Part shown: positions 34,328 through 42,381 of the stretch, one piece after another | Layout of the letters: the number at the start of each line of letters is the position of its first letter | How positions within the stretch are numbered: the first letter of the stretch is position 1 | Assembly: GCF_004535825.1 (NCBI RefSeq) | Contig: NZ_SGVY01000005.1 | Location: 78,586-142,585 of the forward strand | Reading direction: 5' to 3' | Source: Segatella hominis | GTDB lineage: Bacteria > Bacteroidota > Bacteroidia > Bacteroidales > Bacteroidaceae | Length of the DNA: 64,000 nt | Program-made: the position numbers and the translations under genes | The notes under the pieces: generated by a model | What the model was told of the DNA's origin: nothing | What the model saw: the letters and a program-made list of their open reading frames with translations, nothing else | Database searches by the model: none

Positions 34328-35260
34328 ATGGAACAAGTTAAGACTTTGATTATTGGAAGTGGTCCTGCTGGATATACAGCAGCCATATATGCAGGAAGAG
34401 CTGATTTGAAACCCGTTCTTTATTCAGGTATTCAGCCAGGTGGCCAGTTGACCACCACCACAATCGTAGAGAATTTCCCAGGCTATCCTAATGGTGTGGA
34501 TGGCAACCAGATGATGATGGACTTGAAGGAACAGGCCTCTCGTTTTGGTGCCGATATCCGTGATGGCAGTATTTCTAAGGTAGATTTCAGTAAGCGCCCT
34601 TACCATATTGTTGACGAGCGTGGAAATGAAATCCTTGCTGATACAGTCATTATCGCTACTGGTGCTTCAGCCAAATATTTAGGTTTGGCTGATGAGGAAA
34701 AATATCGCGGACAAGGTGTTTCTGCTTGTGCCACCTGTGATGGTTTCTTCTATCGTAAGCGTACTGTAGCTGTAGTTGGTGGTGGAGATACTGCCTGCGA
34801 AGAGGCCATGTATCTTGCCGGACTGGCTAAGAAAGTCTATATGATTGTAAGAAAACCTTATCTTAGAGCCGCTGAGATTATGCAGCAGCGCGTGAAGGAG
34901 AAAGAGAACATCGAGATTCTTTTTGAAACAAATACATTAGGACTCTTTGGTGAAAATGGTGTAGAAGGCGCTCACCTTGTGAAGCGCAAGGGCGAAAGTG
35001 ATGAGGAAGAATTTGATATTGCCATTGATGGTTTCTTCCTGGCAATCGGTCATAAGCCTAATACAGAGTTGTTTAAGGACTACATCGACTTGGATGAGCA
35101 GGGATTTATCAAGGTTGTTCCTGGCACTACGAGCACGAATGTACCTGGTGTTTTTGCAGCAGGTGATGTGGCAGACCCAGTTTATCGTCAGGGAATTGTT
35201 GCAGCAGGTTCTGGCGCAAAGGCAGCCATTGAGGCAGACCGATATTTACAACAGCTTTAA
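34328..35260 (+). CDS. trxB: Thioredoxin-disulfide reductase
   Basis: NADPH-dependent flavoenzyme that reduces thioredoxin, 310 residues. FAD-binding GSGPAGYTAAIYAGRA at the N-terminus, redox-active C134-A-T-C137, NADPH-binding GGGDTACEEA (151-160), and the C-terminal FAD motif GVFAAGDVADP are all present. The frame begins with a TTG at 34304 that lies within the promoter -7 box, so ATG 34328 is the start. Confidence 0.96.
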   Translation: MEQVKTLIIGSGPAGYTAAIYAGRADLKPVLYSGIQPGGQLTTTTIVENFPGYPNGVDGNQMMMDLKEQASRFGADIRDGSISKVDFSKRPYHIVDERGNEILADTVIIATGASAKYLGLADEEKYRGQGVSACATCDGFFYRKRTVAVVGGGDTACEEAMYLAGLAKKVYMIVRKPYLRAAEIMQQRVKEKENIEILFETNTLGLFGENGVEGAHLVKRKGESDEEEFDIAIDGFFLAIGHKPNTELFKDYIDLDEQGFIKVVPGTTSTNVPGVFAAGDVADPVYRQGIVAAGSGAKAAIEADRYLQQL

Positions 35261-35273
35261 TCGGAAGATTGTC

Positions 35274-35819
35274 ATGATAATTGATAAGAATACAAATTTC
35301 GAGGAAATCTTCAAGCGTGATCTTCACCAGTATTTATGTTCTATTAATCGAGTAGATGAACATTTGCCAGAAGCTCCAGATTTGGAAGAACTCTGGGCAA
35401 AGATTGGTGAAAACTATTTGCCAGATGCAATGAAGGAATTTACAAAATATCCTACCGTATCACTCGGTTGGATTATGTTTGTAGGAATGGCAATGGCTAA
35501 ATATTGGGATGTAGATTGGGAGTTGTATAGTAAGGTAGAGAATCATTATGAATACTTGAAAAATAGTATTGATTTTGATCACATGGATGATTACATCTGT
35601 GAGAAAATACTTCTTTTGGATGAGGAATCTCATCAGAATATGAATCGTGTGGTGGCAGAATGTGCTTCCCGTACATTGAATCAATTGGCTCATATGGGAA
35701 TAGAACCAGGTACAGAGACTGCATTTAGAGCTTTTATCGCTGCATTGCATCAGATGTATTTGATGGGAATTGCCATTGAATTGAAAGCATTAGGCTATCA
35801 TATGACTCAGCTGTCATGA
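35274..35819 (+). CDS. Conserved hypothetical protein downstream of trxB
   Basis: A 181-residue predicted helical, probably cytoplasmic protein of no family known to me. Two hydrophobic stretches (SLGWIMFVGMAMAKYW and LHQMYLMGIAIELKALGY) look like buried amphipathic helices rather than membrane spans. ATG 35274 is chosen; the longer open frame runs back into trxB and is a shadow there. The 13-bp gap suggests co-transcription with trxB. Confidence 0.65.
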   Translation: MIIDKNTNFEEIFKRDLHQYLCSINRVDEHLPEAPDLEELWAKIGENYLPDAMKEFTKYPTVSLGWIMFVGMAMAKYWDVDWELYSKVENHYEYLKNSIDFDHMDDYICEKILLLDEESHQNMNRVVAECASRTLNQLAHMGIEPGTETAFRAFIAALHQMYLMGIAIELKALGYHMTQLS

Positions 35820-35882
35820 GATGATCATTATAACGAAATTCCGATCAGAAAAAAATATAAGCTGCATTGCAGTAAAACAAAA

Positions 35883-36845
35883 ATGATATTGCTTATGGAG
35901 GGAAATTATATTCGTTTTGATTGGGCGATGAAACGCCTGCTTCGTAATAAGGCTAATTTTGTGGTCTTGGAGGGATTTTTGGCATCACTGATAGGCAAAA
36001 AGTTCAAGATAGAACGCTTCCTCGAAAGCGAAGGCAACCAAAGTGATGAAGAAGACAAATACAATCGTGTAGATATCCTCGCTGAAAGCGAGGAGGGAGA
36101 ACTCTGCATTATTGAAGTACAGAATAGTCGTGAATTGTCATATTTCCACCGTATGTTATATGGCGTTTCCAAGACTATCACAGAATATATCGGTTTAGGA
36201 AAACCTTATGAAGAAGTGCGAAAGGTTTACTCCATCAATATTGTTTATTTCGAATTGGGTCAGGGTAAGGATTATGTTTACCACGGCAAGACAGAATTTG
36301 TGGGTATTCATCAGCCTCATGATACCTTGAAACTATCCGTCAGACAAAATGAAAAATTCTTCGGTAACAAAGAATATGATATTTTGAAGCGTAAGGCTGC
36401 AGGTGATATCTTCCCTGAGTATTATGTGCTCCGTGTGAATGATTTCGATCAGGTAGCTACCACTCCATTAGATGAGTGGATAGAATTTCTGAAGACTGGT
36501 AATATCAGTGCCAAGGCAAAGGCTGCTGGTCTTGCTGAGGCCCGTGAGTGCTTACGTGTCGATTCGCTCTCTGAAAAAGACAAAAAGGCTTATTATCGCC
36601 ACATGGAGTCAATAAGGCACATGAAGAGCCTCTTCGAAACTAGCCGTGATGAAGGCTATCAGGAGGGAAAAGATGAAGGACTTGCGGCGGGCAGAGCAGA
36701 AGGCATTGCAGAAGGCAGAGCAGAAGGCAGAGCAGAATGTTCTTTAGAAATTGCTAATCAGTTGAAAGCTATGGGCTTATCACCAGAGCAGATAGCCCAA
36801 GCCACTCATCTCCCTATAGAAGAAATATCAAAACTCTTTAAATAA
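35883..36845 (+). CDS. Rpn-family PD-(D/E)xK nuclease / putative transposase
   Basis: Recombination-promoting nuclease family, 320 residues from ATG 35883; ATG 35895 (MEGNYIRFDWAMKRLL) fits homologues better. The nuclease core shows the NRVDILAE strand with the metal-binding Asp and the following ELCIIEVQNS, where ExQ takes the place of ExK, as usual for Rpn. The C-terminal part has an EG(K/R)xEG(R/x) repeat helix encoded by near-identical GGCAGAGCAGAA units, then a short three-helix end (LSPEQIAQATHLPIEEI). Such genes are often numerous in Bacteroidales genomes. Confidence 0.82.
   Translation: MILLMEGNYIRFDWAMKRLLRNKANFVVLEGFLASLIGKKFKIERFLESEGNQSDEEDKYNRVDILAESEEGELCIIEVQNSRELSYFHRMLYGVSKTITEYIGLGKPYEEVRKVYSINIVYFELGQGKDYVYHGKTEFVGIHQPHDTLKLSVRQNEKFFGNKEYDILKRKAAGDIFPEYYVLRVNDFDQVATTPLDEWIEFLKTGNISAKAKAAGLAEARECLRVDSLSEKDKKAYYRHMESIRHMKSLFETSRDEGYQEGKDEGLAAGRAEGIAEGRAEGRAECSLEIANQLKAMGLSPEQIAQATHLPIEEISKLFK
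36690..36737 (+). repeat. 12-bp repeat units in the Rpn gene
   Basis: GGCAGAGCAGAA occurs at 36690-36701, 36714-36725 and 36726-36737, with a variant copy between. It encodes the GRAE repeats; unit gain or loss would keep the frame. Confidence 0.8.
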
Positions 36846-36853
36846 TAACATTT

Positions 36854-36897
36854 AAAGCACGGCTAAGGTATCATAATCTTCCTTAGCCGTGCTTTTC
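36854..36897 (+). terminator. Terminator of the Rpn gene
   Basis: AAAGCACGGCTAAGG (36854-36868) is an exact complement of CCTTAGCCGTGCTTT (36881-36895), with T after it and A-run on the left arm. Confidence 0.9.
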
Positions 36898-36928
36898 ATA
36901 TATTCCATCTTCTATGCTTTAGGACTTT

Positions 36929-37006
36929 TTATGTCAGTACCTTCTTTACGTCGAAGCAAGGACAGATCTTGGCGGAAAACTCGTTGTTGCCGTGGATGGT
37001 GTTTCG
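36929..37006 (-). pseudogene. Remnant of an N-acetylmuramoyl-L-alanine amidase C-terminus
   Basis: Read on the minus strand, the last 25 codons give TIHGNNEFSAKICPCFDVKK and a stop after VLT. The H-N-x-F-x-A-K-x-C-P-C-F-D-V pattern is that of the end of phage-type amidases (zinc-binding His/Cys) that accompany HU-like genes in Bacteroidales. No matching N-terminal part is present, so only a fragment is left. Assignment is by memory of the family pattern. Confidence 0.5.
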
Positions 37007-37197
37007 AAAAAGAAAATTGAAAATGATTTTGACCGAACATGACCATGCCAAATGACCGCTTTTCTAAAATCCTGAGTCACAAGCCTTCATTTTCTTCCAA
37101 TTCTATCAAAATGCAGCAATTGATTTCCCGAATATCGTTGTAAGGTGCTATCAGTCAGATACTTACAGACACCATCGAAAAATCTGTAGCCCAAAAA

Positions 37198-37229
37198 TTT
37201 GTTTCCAACTCAAAATTGTTGTACCTTTG
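37198..37229 (+). promoter_or_regulatory. Promoter in front of the HU-like remnant
   Basis: TTTG at 37198-37201, 20 bp spacer, TACCTTTG at 37222-37229. It would transcribe the repeat cluster and the short HU-like remnant. Confidence 0.7.
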
Positions 37230-37269
37230 CACCAGCAATCGAAAGAAAGCTTCTCTTGTACCAGATGTC

Positions 37270-37335
37270 GGTCTTAATAGACGACAAACCTTGGTCTTAA
37301 TAGACGACAGGCGCCTGTCGTCAATGACGACCAAA
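37270..37335 (+). repeat. Direct repeat plus palindrome cluster
   Basis: GGTCTTAATAGACGACA occurs twice with a 23-bp period (37270-37286 and 37293-37309). The second copy runs into a perfect 20-bp palindrome at 37303-37322 (half-site GACGACAGGC), and a further GACGACC follows at 37326-37332. GACGAC/GTCGTC occurs five times in about 60 bp. Confidence 0.85.
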
Positions 37336-37397
37336 ATAAAGGCAAGAAATGAGGCTTCTGGGGAATTGAAATATCAACCATCTAAACAACACAAAGT

Positions 37398-37481
37398 ATG
37401 ATTAATTACAGCATTACCATGCGTTCAGTGAATAGGATGATGACCGAGAAGTTTGCCAAGCATATCTCCAGCCCCCATTAA
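37398..37481 (+). pseudogene. Remnant of an HU-like DNA-binding protein gene
   Basis: A 27-codon frame starting MINYSITMRSVN, the typical beginning of the Bacteroidales HU-like/short-chain DNA-binding family, then a jump to EKFAKHIS, which in full proteins lies some 25-30 residues further on, and an early stop. It looks like an internally deleted and truncated copy. Its last bases overlap the esterase stop codon on the other strand. Confidence 0.55.
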
Positions 37482-38317
37482 TACTCATTTCCCTCATTCT
37501 TAATCACGCTTGGACCATCGATGAGCTCGGGTTTCGGAGCATTACGGTTTACACCATCATAAGCATTCCTTACATCCCCCATGCTGATGTCTATATCACG
37601 ATTTACAGGGCGGTCTGGATCATTCAGCGTGTGTGAGAAAAGCCATTGATAGGTTTTCTTCATGTAGAAAACGCGGGCTGGCATTCCATGATTGGCACCT
37701 TGCCACCAATCATAAATCAAGCGCGTATCATTTCCGTCACGTTTTAATTTATCTACTACTACTTTGGATTGCTTTACAGGAACAGCTCTGTCGGCTGTAC
37801 CATGGATAATCCAAAATGGAAGTTTCCCCAAACCGCTTACGTCTTTCAGGGAACAACCGCCACAGAGCGCCATTCCTGCTGCAATACGGTCGGGATAGGT
37901 GCCGCAGACATCCATTGTTCCATATCCTCCCAGACTCATGCCTAAGACATAAACACGGGTGGTGTCACAGGAATAATGCTGCTTCACCCAATCAAGCATA
38001 TCCATCACTTTCTTGGGACTCCAAGCACCTCCAGGGTTTTGAGGCACAAGCGTCAGGGCATCAATATCTCGGCCTTTCACAATGGCATCCAGCGGTCCGT
38101 ATCTTCTTACTCTTTCAAGGTTGCGACCGCATAGACTGGCACCATGAAGGAAGATAATCACTGGCGTTTGCTCCTGCGTATAGAAATAATCCACTGGTGT
38201 ATAAACCCAGAAGTTATAGCCTCCAGGTATCTCATTCTTTACTGCCCTAAGAAAATCGTATGCAGATATCTTTAAGACGGAAAGCAATAATATAGTCAAA
38301 CAAAATATCTTTTTCAT
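37478..38317 (-). CDS. Secreted alpha/beta-hydrolase (prolyl-oligopeptidase-type esterase)
   Basis: A 279-residue exported hydrolase with signal peptide (1-19, ending ISA). The catalytic triad is readable: S128 in GMSLGGYG, D176 in HGTADRAVP, H210 in GANHGMP; the oxyanion region is FLHGASLCGRN. This pattern fits feruloyl/acetyl-esterase-like or PHB-depolymerase-like enzymes. ATG 38317 is preferred over the longer frame because it begins the signal peptide. It lies after the O-acetylation-like operon on the same strand but behind its terminator. Confidence 0.8.
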   Translation of the reverse strand: MKKIFCLTILLLSVLKISAYDFLRAVKNEIPGGYNFWVYTPVDYFYTQEQTPVIIFLHGASLCGRNLERVRRYGPLDAIVKGRDIDALTLVPQNPGGAWSPKKVMDMLDWVKQHYSCDTTRVYVLGMSLGGYGTMDVCGTYPDRIAAGMALCGGCSLKDVSGLGKLPFWIIHGTADRAVPVKQSKVVVDKLKRDGNDTRLIYDWWQGANHGMPARVFYMKKTYQWLFSHTLNDPDRPVNRDIDISMGDVRNAYDGVNRNAPKPELIDGPSVIKNEGNEY

Positions 38318-38330
38318 GTTGGCGAAATTA

Positions 38331-38377
38331 CAATAAAAAATGCAGAAAACCAAGATTTGTCTTGGATTTCCTGCATT
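38331..38377 (-). terminator. Terminator of the MBOAT/DHHW operon
   Basis: On the minus strand the arm at 38377-38361 (AATGCAGGAAATCCAAG) pairs with 38354-38339 with small bulges, followed by a T7 run. It stands 70 bp past the MltF-like gene. Confidence 0.75.
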
Positions 38378-38446
38378 ATTTCATATACTTTGCAACAAGT
38401 TAATATGCTTTCACAAACTATGAGGTTTGTTCTCAACCAGTTGGAG

Positions 38447-39715
38447 TCAGACATGATATTTGTACTTCTTGGTGGCCCGCTGCGGTATGGAATGGTCAAA
38501 ATCAGGTGATAAACCATTTCCTGTAGAAACTCCTCCTCTTGCTGATCCACAATAGCTTGACCATCGTTGCATGATTTTGGAAACGTAATTGACGGTCTCA
38601 CTTCCACGCATATAGCCACATTTGATGATTGGCAATTTATAATAGGTAGGATCACTGAGCTTGAGAACTGACTCTGCCACATCATCCCAGTGATGCGGAT
38701 TCTTGCCGTGTTGACGTGTCAGTGCCATCGCATCCCGGATATGCCATGGTCCTGCATTATAGGCTGCAAGTCGGAATTTCAGACGCTCGAATGGGTCGCC
38801 TATATCCTGGAACATACGCTCGAATTTCGCCATGCACGTAGCCGAAGCGGAGATGTTGATTTCCGGATTGGTGAGTGAGGAAACGGGGATGCCTAATTCC
38901 TTGGCAGTGCCAGGCATGATGGCCATCAGTCCGCAATAGCCTGCCCATGATTTTGCATAGGTATCAAAACCTGACTCCGTATAGCATTGGGCTGCCATCA
39001 GTCGCCAGTCGATTCGTGCCATAGGGGCATACTTCTTAAACAAATGGTCGTATTTGCTGATGACGCCTCCTGCTGCATTGATCATAGGAGCATATACTTT
39101 GTGGATGATAAGTCCTTCTGAAAGTATCCTCTTTTCTTCCTTTTGGACGTTAGCCAAGATATGGGGCGTAAACCAATGGTTTAACGCTTCTTCCAGAGAT
39201 TTGTTTCCCTTGTTGACTGCCCATTGGACTGAGGCGGTCGTCTGGTCAGAATCTTTCTCTTTCGATGTCTGGTAGGCACCGCAATAGGCAATATCATTGC
39301 GTTTCCCCTTCTTAAGCGGATAAGCGATTAAATCACCCTTGCCCTTTTTCAGTTTGTTGATCATGTCAAGCGTATCCTTGCAGAGTTCGACTCTTACCGA
39401 AACGCCTATGGAACTGGCAAATTTCTCACAGAGCAAGTAGTCCATACCTAAGCCCACTCCCTTATAATCATAATAGGTGGAAGGACCTGACAGGGTCAGC
39501 ATGATCAGTTCTCCATTGTTTTCTATATCAGCAAGCGAGAAGTTACTGGCAGAGGAACTGGAGTCTGATGCCTCAGCATCACCTGTCTCTCCATCCTCTA
39601 TCACCGTTCCCCAAGGCGTATATTCCGTCTTCTTATTTTCCGTTTTGCATGATGCGGTCAAGGACAACAGACAGATGGTGAGTATTGCCGTCTCAAAATA
39701 GCTTCCTGTTTTCAT
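38447..39715 (-). CDS. MltF-like lytic transglycosylase lipoprotein (copy 1)
   Basis: Predicted outer-membrane lipoprotein of 422 residues with lipobox LTAS-C23. Residues about 60-190 form a short periplasmic-binding-protein-like domain; about 205-370 is an SLT (lysozyme-like) domain with catalytic E247 in CYTESGFD and the GLMAIMPGTA motif. MltF enzymes cleave peptidoglycan glycan strands to 1,6-anhydroMurNAc products. It is the last gene of the SGNH-MBOAT-DHHW-DHHW operon (one base after the DHHW gene). The TPWGT motif just after the lipid site is shared with the paralogue at 46434-47645. Confidence 0.87.
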   Translation of the reverse strand: MKTGSYFETAILTICLLSLTASCKTENKKTEYTPWGTVIEDGETGDAEASDSSSSASNFSLADIENNGELIMLTLSGPSTYYDYKGVGLGMDYLLCEKFASSIGVSVRVELCKDTLDMINKLKKGKGDLIAYPLKKGKRNDIAYCGAYQTSKEKDSDQTTASVQWAVNKGNKSLEEALNHWFTPHILANVQKEEKRILSEGLIIHKVYAPMINAAGGVISKYDHLFKKYAPMARIDWRLMAAQCYTESGFDTYAKSWAGYCGLMAIMPGTAKELGIPVSSLTNPEINISASATCMAKFERMFQDIGDPFERLKFRLAAYNAGPWHIRDAMALTRQHGKNPHHWDDVAESVLKLSDPTYYKLPIIKCGYMRGSETVNYVSKIMQRWSSYCGSARGGVSTGNGLSPDFDHSIPQRATKKYKYHV

Positions 39716-39716
39716 C

Positions 39717-41297
39717 TTATTCTGCCTGTTGCTTGTCGCCAGATTCTGTAGGCACGGATTCCGGTTTCTGTTTTTCTACATGCTGATTGTCATGTTGTTT
39801 ATCATGCTTCTTGTTGGCATCATGATGACTGCTCTGTTCTTTAGGTGAATCCTTCTTTGCATCAAGCGTTTCATTCAAAGCAGGAGTAGCGTGTGTGCCT
39901 TTCTGCTTTTTGGCAGAATCTGCAGTTGTTGACTTGGATGAAGTGCTTACGGAACTGTTGCTTGGCAAGATGGTGCCATTCTGATGGAGGAATCTCGTGT
40001 ATTTCTTGCATATCTTATTAGAATATGCATTGAAGATATTGTTGGCAAACAGAATATCAGTTATCTTATTATCGCTGACATATTTGCGCATATTCTTGGT
40101 GAAATATCGATAATCGACTACATGGATTTCCTCAAAAGAATAGAACAGGTAGCCTGGAAGAGCATTTCCGAAACTATCCTTCAGTATCATGACACGGCGA
40201 TGATTGTTGACATTGGTTTTCACCCGGGTAATTCGGGTGTCACCGCCCATGAAGGTACAGTAGGCGCCACCATTGCCGTCTTTATACTTATAGAAGAAGA
40301 TGCCTTTGTATGGTTTGCCTTCGCCTATGACCTCGTAGTTGCGGTTGATTTTATAATCCGTATAATAGGTTTCGTATTTTACGTTCTTTGGAACATAATA
40401 GACGAAATCTTCCGGGGCATTCTTCAGGGAAATATCATGAGAATAACCATACATACTTCCTACGTATCCATGTACCACTTTTCTTTCATAACTTGAAAGC
40501 GGCTTGAAAGGAACCTTTGCCACTTTAGCGAATTGCTGGGCGGCATAGAAAGCTCCAAGAGGTGCCCAGTGGTGGTCGGTTCTGAGGAAGATGTTTTCTG
40601 CCACGTGTTTGCCCAGTGCAGTATAGACATCTACGGCATGAACATCCTTGTCTAAGTGAGCATAGATGTTGTTGATGGTTGGGCGTTCCTCATTGGAGCA
40701 TCCCTTAGCCTTATCAGGACAATAGAAATCCACAGCAGTCGGTATGACCATGCAATATACATTTACCTTTGGTCCGAATACCTTCTTGTATTCATTTGCA
40801 GACTGGGCATAATCCACACCACCCTTGGAACTACCGCCATAAGCCATCAAAGCTCTTACCTCTTTTCCTTTACCCACGATGATAATACCACGGTTGGCGA
40901 TTTTGGCATTCTCTTCTGCCGTAATATTATTCTTGTATTTACCTACGTTTCTTTCTCCCATTTCCAGTTCTTCATCTGTAGGACCCGATGTCTCGGTGGC
41001 ATCTGCTGATGCATGGAAGGTCACTTTTTCTTCTCCTACAGACATACTGATGAGATCCTTTTCCTGCATACTCATAGACATGAACACATCACGGTAAGGT
41101 TCACTATCGCTGAACCAGGAATTGATGCTCTTGGTAAATTCACCCGACTTCAAACTTTCCAGTGAATATTTTGGAAATTTGGCAAGCTCTCTCTTTTCAA
41201 GTGCAGAGTATGTGCTCCGAGGAAAAAACAGGAAAACGATGGTGAATCCTAAGAACACCATACTCATGATTGATATGTATATATAATTCTGTTTCAT
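39717..41297 (-). CDS. DHHW-family (AlgJ/AlgX-like) protein, long form with disordered tail
   Basis: A 526-residue protein with an N-terminal membrane helix (about 5-26) and a periplasmic SGNH-like domain. The Asp-His pair is in TDHHWAPLG (DHHW 241-244) and the likely nucleophile is S375 in LKDSFGNALPG, the same layout as AlgJ/AlgX O-acetyltransferases. Residues about 445-526 are low-complexity and rich in Lys, His, Asp, Gln and Ser. It follows the shorter DHHW paralogue and shares long identical stretches with it (RYFTKN, TDILFANN). It probably transfers acetyl groups supplied by the MBOAT protein. Confidence 0.82.
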   Translation of the reverse strand: MKQNYIYISIMSMVFLGFTIVFLFFPRSTYSALEKRELAKFPKYSLESLKSGEFTKSINSWFSDSEPYRDVFMSMSMQEKDLISMSVGEEKVTFHASADATETSGPTDEELEMGERNVGKYKNNITAEENAKIANRGIIIVGKGKEVRALMAYGGSSKGGVDYAQSANEYKKVFGPKVNVYCMVIPTAVDFYCPDKAKGCSNEERPTINNIYAHLDKDVHAVDVYTALGKHVAENIFLRTDHHWAPLGAFYAAQQFAKVAKVPFKPLSSYERKVVHGYVGSMYGYSHDISLKNAPEDFVYYVPKNVKYETYYTDYKINRNYEVIGEGKPYKGIFFYKYKDGNGGAYCTFMGGDTRITRVKTNVNNHRRVMILKDSFGNALPGYLFYSFEEIHVVDYRYFTKNMRKYVSDNKITDILFANNIFNAYSNKICKKYTRFLHQNGTILPSNSSVSTSSKSTTADSAKKQKGTHATPALNETLDAKKDSPKEQSSHHDANKKHDKQHDNQHVEKQKPESVPTESGDKQQAE

Positions 41298-41349
41298 GAC
41301 TTTAAATGCAATAGTTAAATATCACAATCTATTTATTTCTTCATTTGTG

Positions 41350-42363
41350 TTATTGGCGTAACATTCGCTCGAAGCCTCTTGCCGTGGATTTTGCATAGGC
41401 ATGCTGCAAGTTGTTGGCGAAGAGTATATCTGTGATTTGATTGTCATTGACATAGTTGACGATATTCTTTGTGAAATATCTGAAATCTACTACATAAATA
41501 TCCTCAAATGAACCGAAAAGATATCCTGGCAAGGCATTGCCATAGCTATCTTTGATGATCATCAGTTTTCTTCCATTTCTTACGTCTGTCTTGACATGCG
41601 TTGTGCGCAAATCGCCACCCATGAAGGTGCAATATGCACTGCTGCTGCCATCCTTGTATTTGATGAAGAATGGTCCGGTGAATGGGTCTGTGAGGCTTGT
41701 CACTACCCTATTCTTACCCATGTTGTGACCGACATAGGTGGTGACATAATTGCTGTCTTTAGGAATATAGTAAATGAATTTCTCCGGAGAGTTCTTTACT
41801 GTGATGTCCTTTGAGTAATGATACATACTCCCCACAAAATTATGGATGGTACGCTCTTCGAAATCGTTCAGGTTAGGAACCTTTACCTGTGCTTTCTGGG
41901 CAAATTCACGGGCTGCATAGTATGCTCCTAATGGAGACCAATGGTGGTCGGTGCGGGAATAAATATCCTCATCCTTGTGCTGCTTGAGTACTGGATATAC
42001 ATCTACTATTTCTACGCCTTTCTCCAGATGCTGATACATATTATTGATGACCGGCTCTTCATCGCGGATCCATTCCTTGGCTTCTTCCGGACAGTATAGA
42101 CCTGCAGAGGTAGGAACGATCATGCTATAGATTCTTACATGATGCTTCAGCGTGTCCCGATACTGGTTGATGGCATTTGAATACCAAGTTCCTCCTGTTG
42201 CCAAACCGGTAAATGGTTCCAATGCTCTGATCTGGTTGTTCTCTTTGCTGATGATGATGCCCGTTCTGGTTTTATAGCATGTGGAATGGGTTTCTGCCAT
42301 CACAGCCTGAGCGCAGAAAGAGCAGAATAATGCAGTATTTATGACTGTATATAATCTTTTCAT
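41350..42363 (-). CDS. DHHW-family (AlgJ/AlgX-like) protein, short form
   Basis: A 337-residue periplasmic protein with a signal peptide ending about VMA-E. It is a paralogue of the following gene without the N-terminal linker and the long tail: DHHW at 139-142 (RTDHHWSPLG) and S273 in KDSYGNALPG. It begins 18 bp after the MBOAT gene. The expected role is acetyl transfer to, or removal from, a periplasmic glycan. Confidence 0.82.
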   Translation of the reverse strand: MKRLYTVINTALFCSFCAQAVMAETHSTCYKTRTGIIISKENNQIRALEPFTGLATGGTWYSNAINQYRDTLKHHVRIYSMIVPTSAGLYCPEEAKEWIRDEEPVINNMYQHLEKGVEIVDVYPVLKQHKDEDIYSRTDHHWSPLGAYYAAREFAQKAQVKVPNLNDFEERTIHNFVGSMYHYSKDITVKNSPEKFIYYIPKDSNYVTTYVGHNMGKNRVVTSLTDPFTGPFFIKYKDGSSSAYCTFMGGDLRTTHVKTDVRNGRKLMIIKDSYGNALPGYLFGSFEDIYVVDFRYFTKNIVNYVNDNQITDILFANNLQHAYAKSTARGFERMLRQ

Positions 42364-42381
42364 TTTTTTGTATATTTTATA

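Larger units (their letters stand above)
36846..37477. other. Degraded intergenic stretch with gene remnants and repeats
   Basis: About 630 bp between the Rpn gene and the esterase. It holds a strong terminator, a minus-strand remnant that resembles an amidase end (36929-37006), a complete promoter (37198-37229), the 37270-37335 repeat cluster, and a plus-strand remnant of an HU-like gene. The part 37010-37195 shows nothing recognisable. Confidence 0.6.

Noticed and set aside
34998-35273. Long N-terminal extension of the protein after trxB
   Set aside because: This part of the frame overlaps trxB in another phase; ATG 35274 right after trxB is the natural start.
36690-36737. CRISPR-like array
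   Set aside because: The 12-bp units are contiguous in a coding frame and have no spacers; no CRISPR array exists in the window.
37216-37401. 61-codon frame across the repeat cluster
   Set aside because: It starts within the -7 region, consists of repeat-derived sequence, and ends where the HU-like remnant starts; no coding signal.
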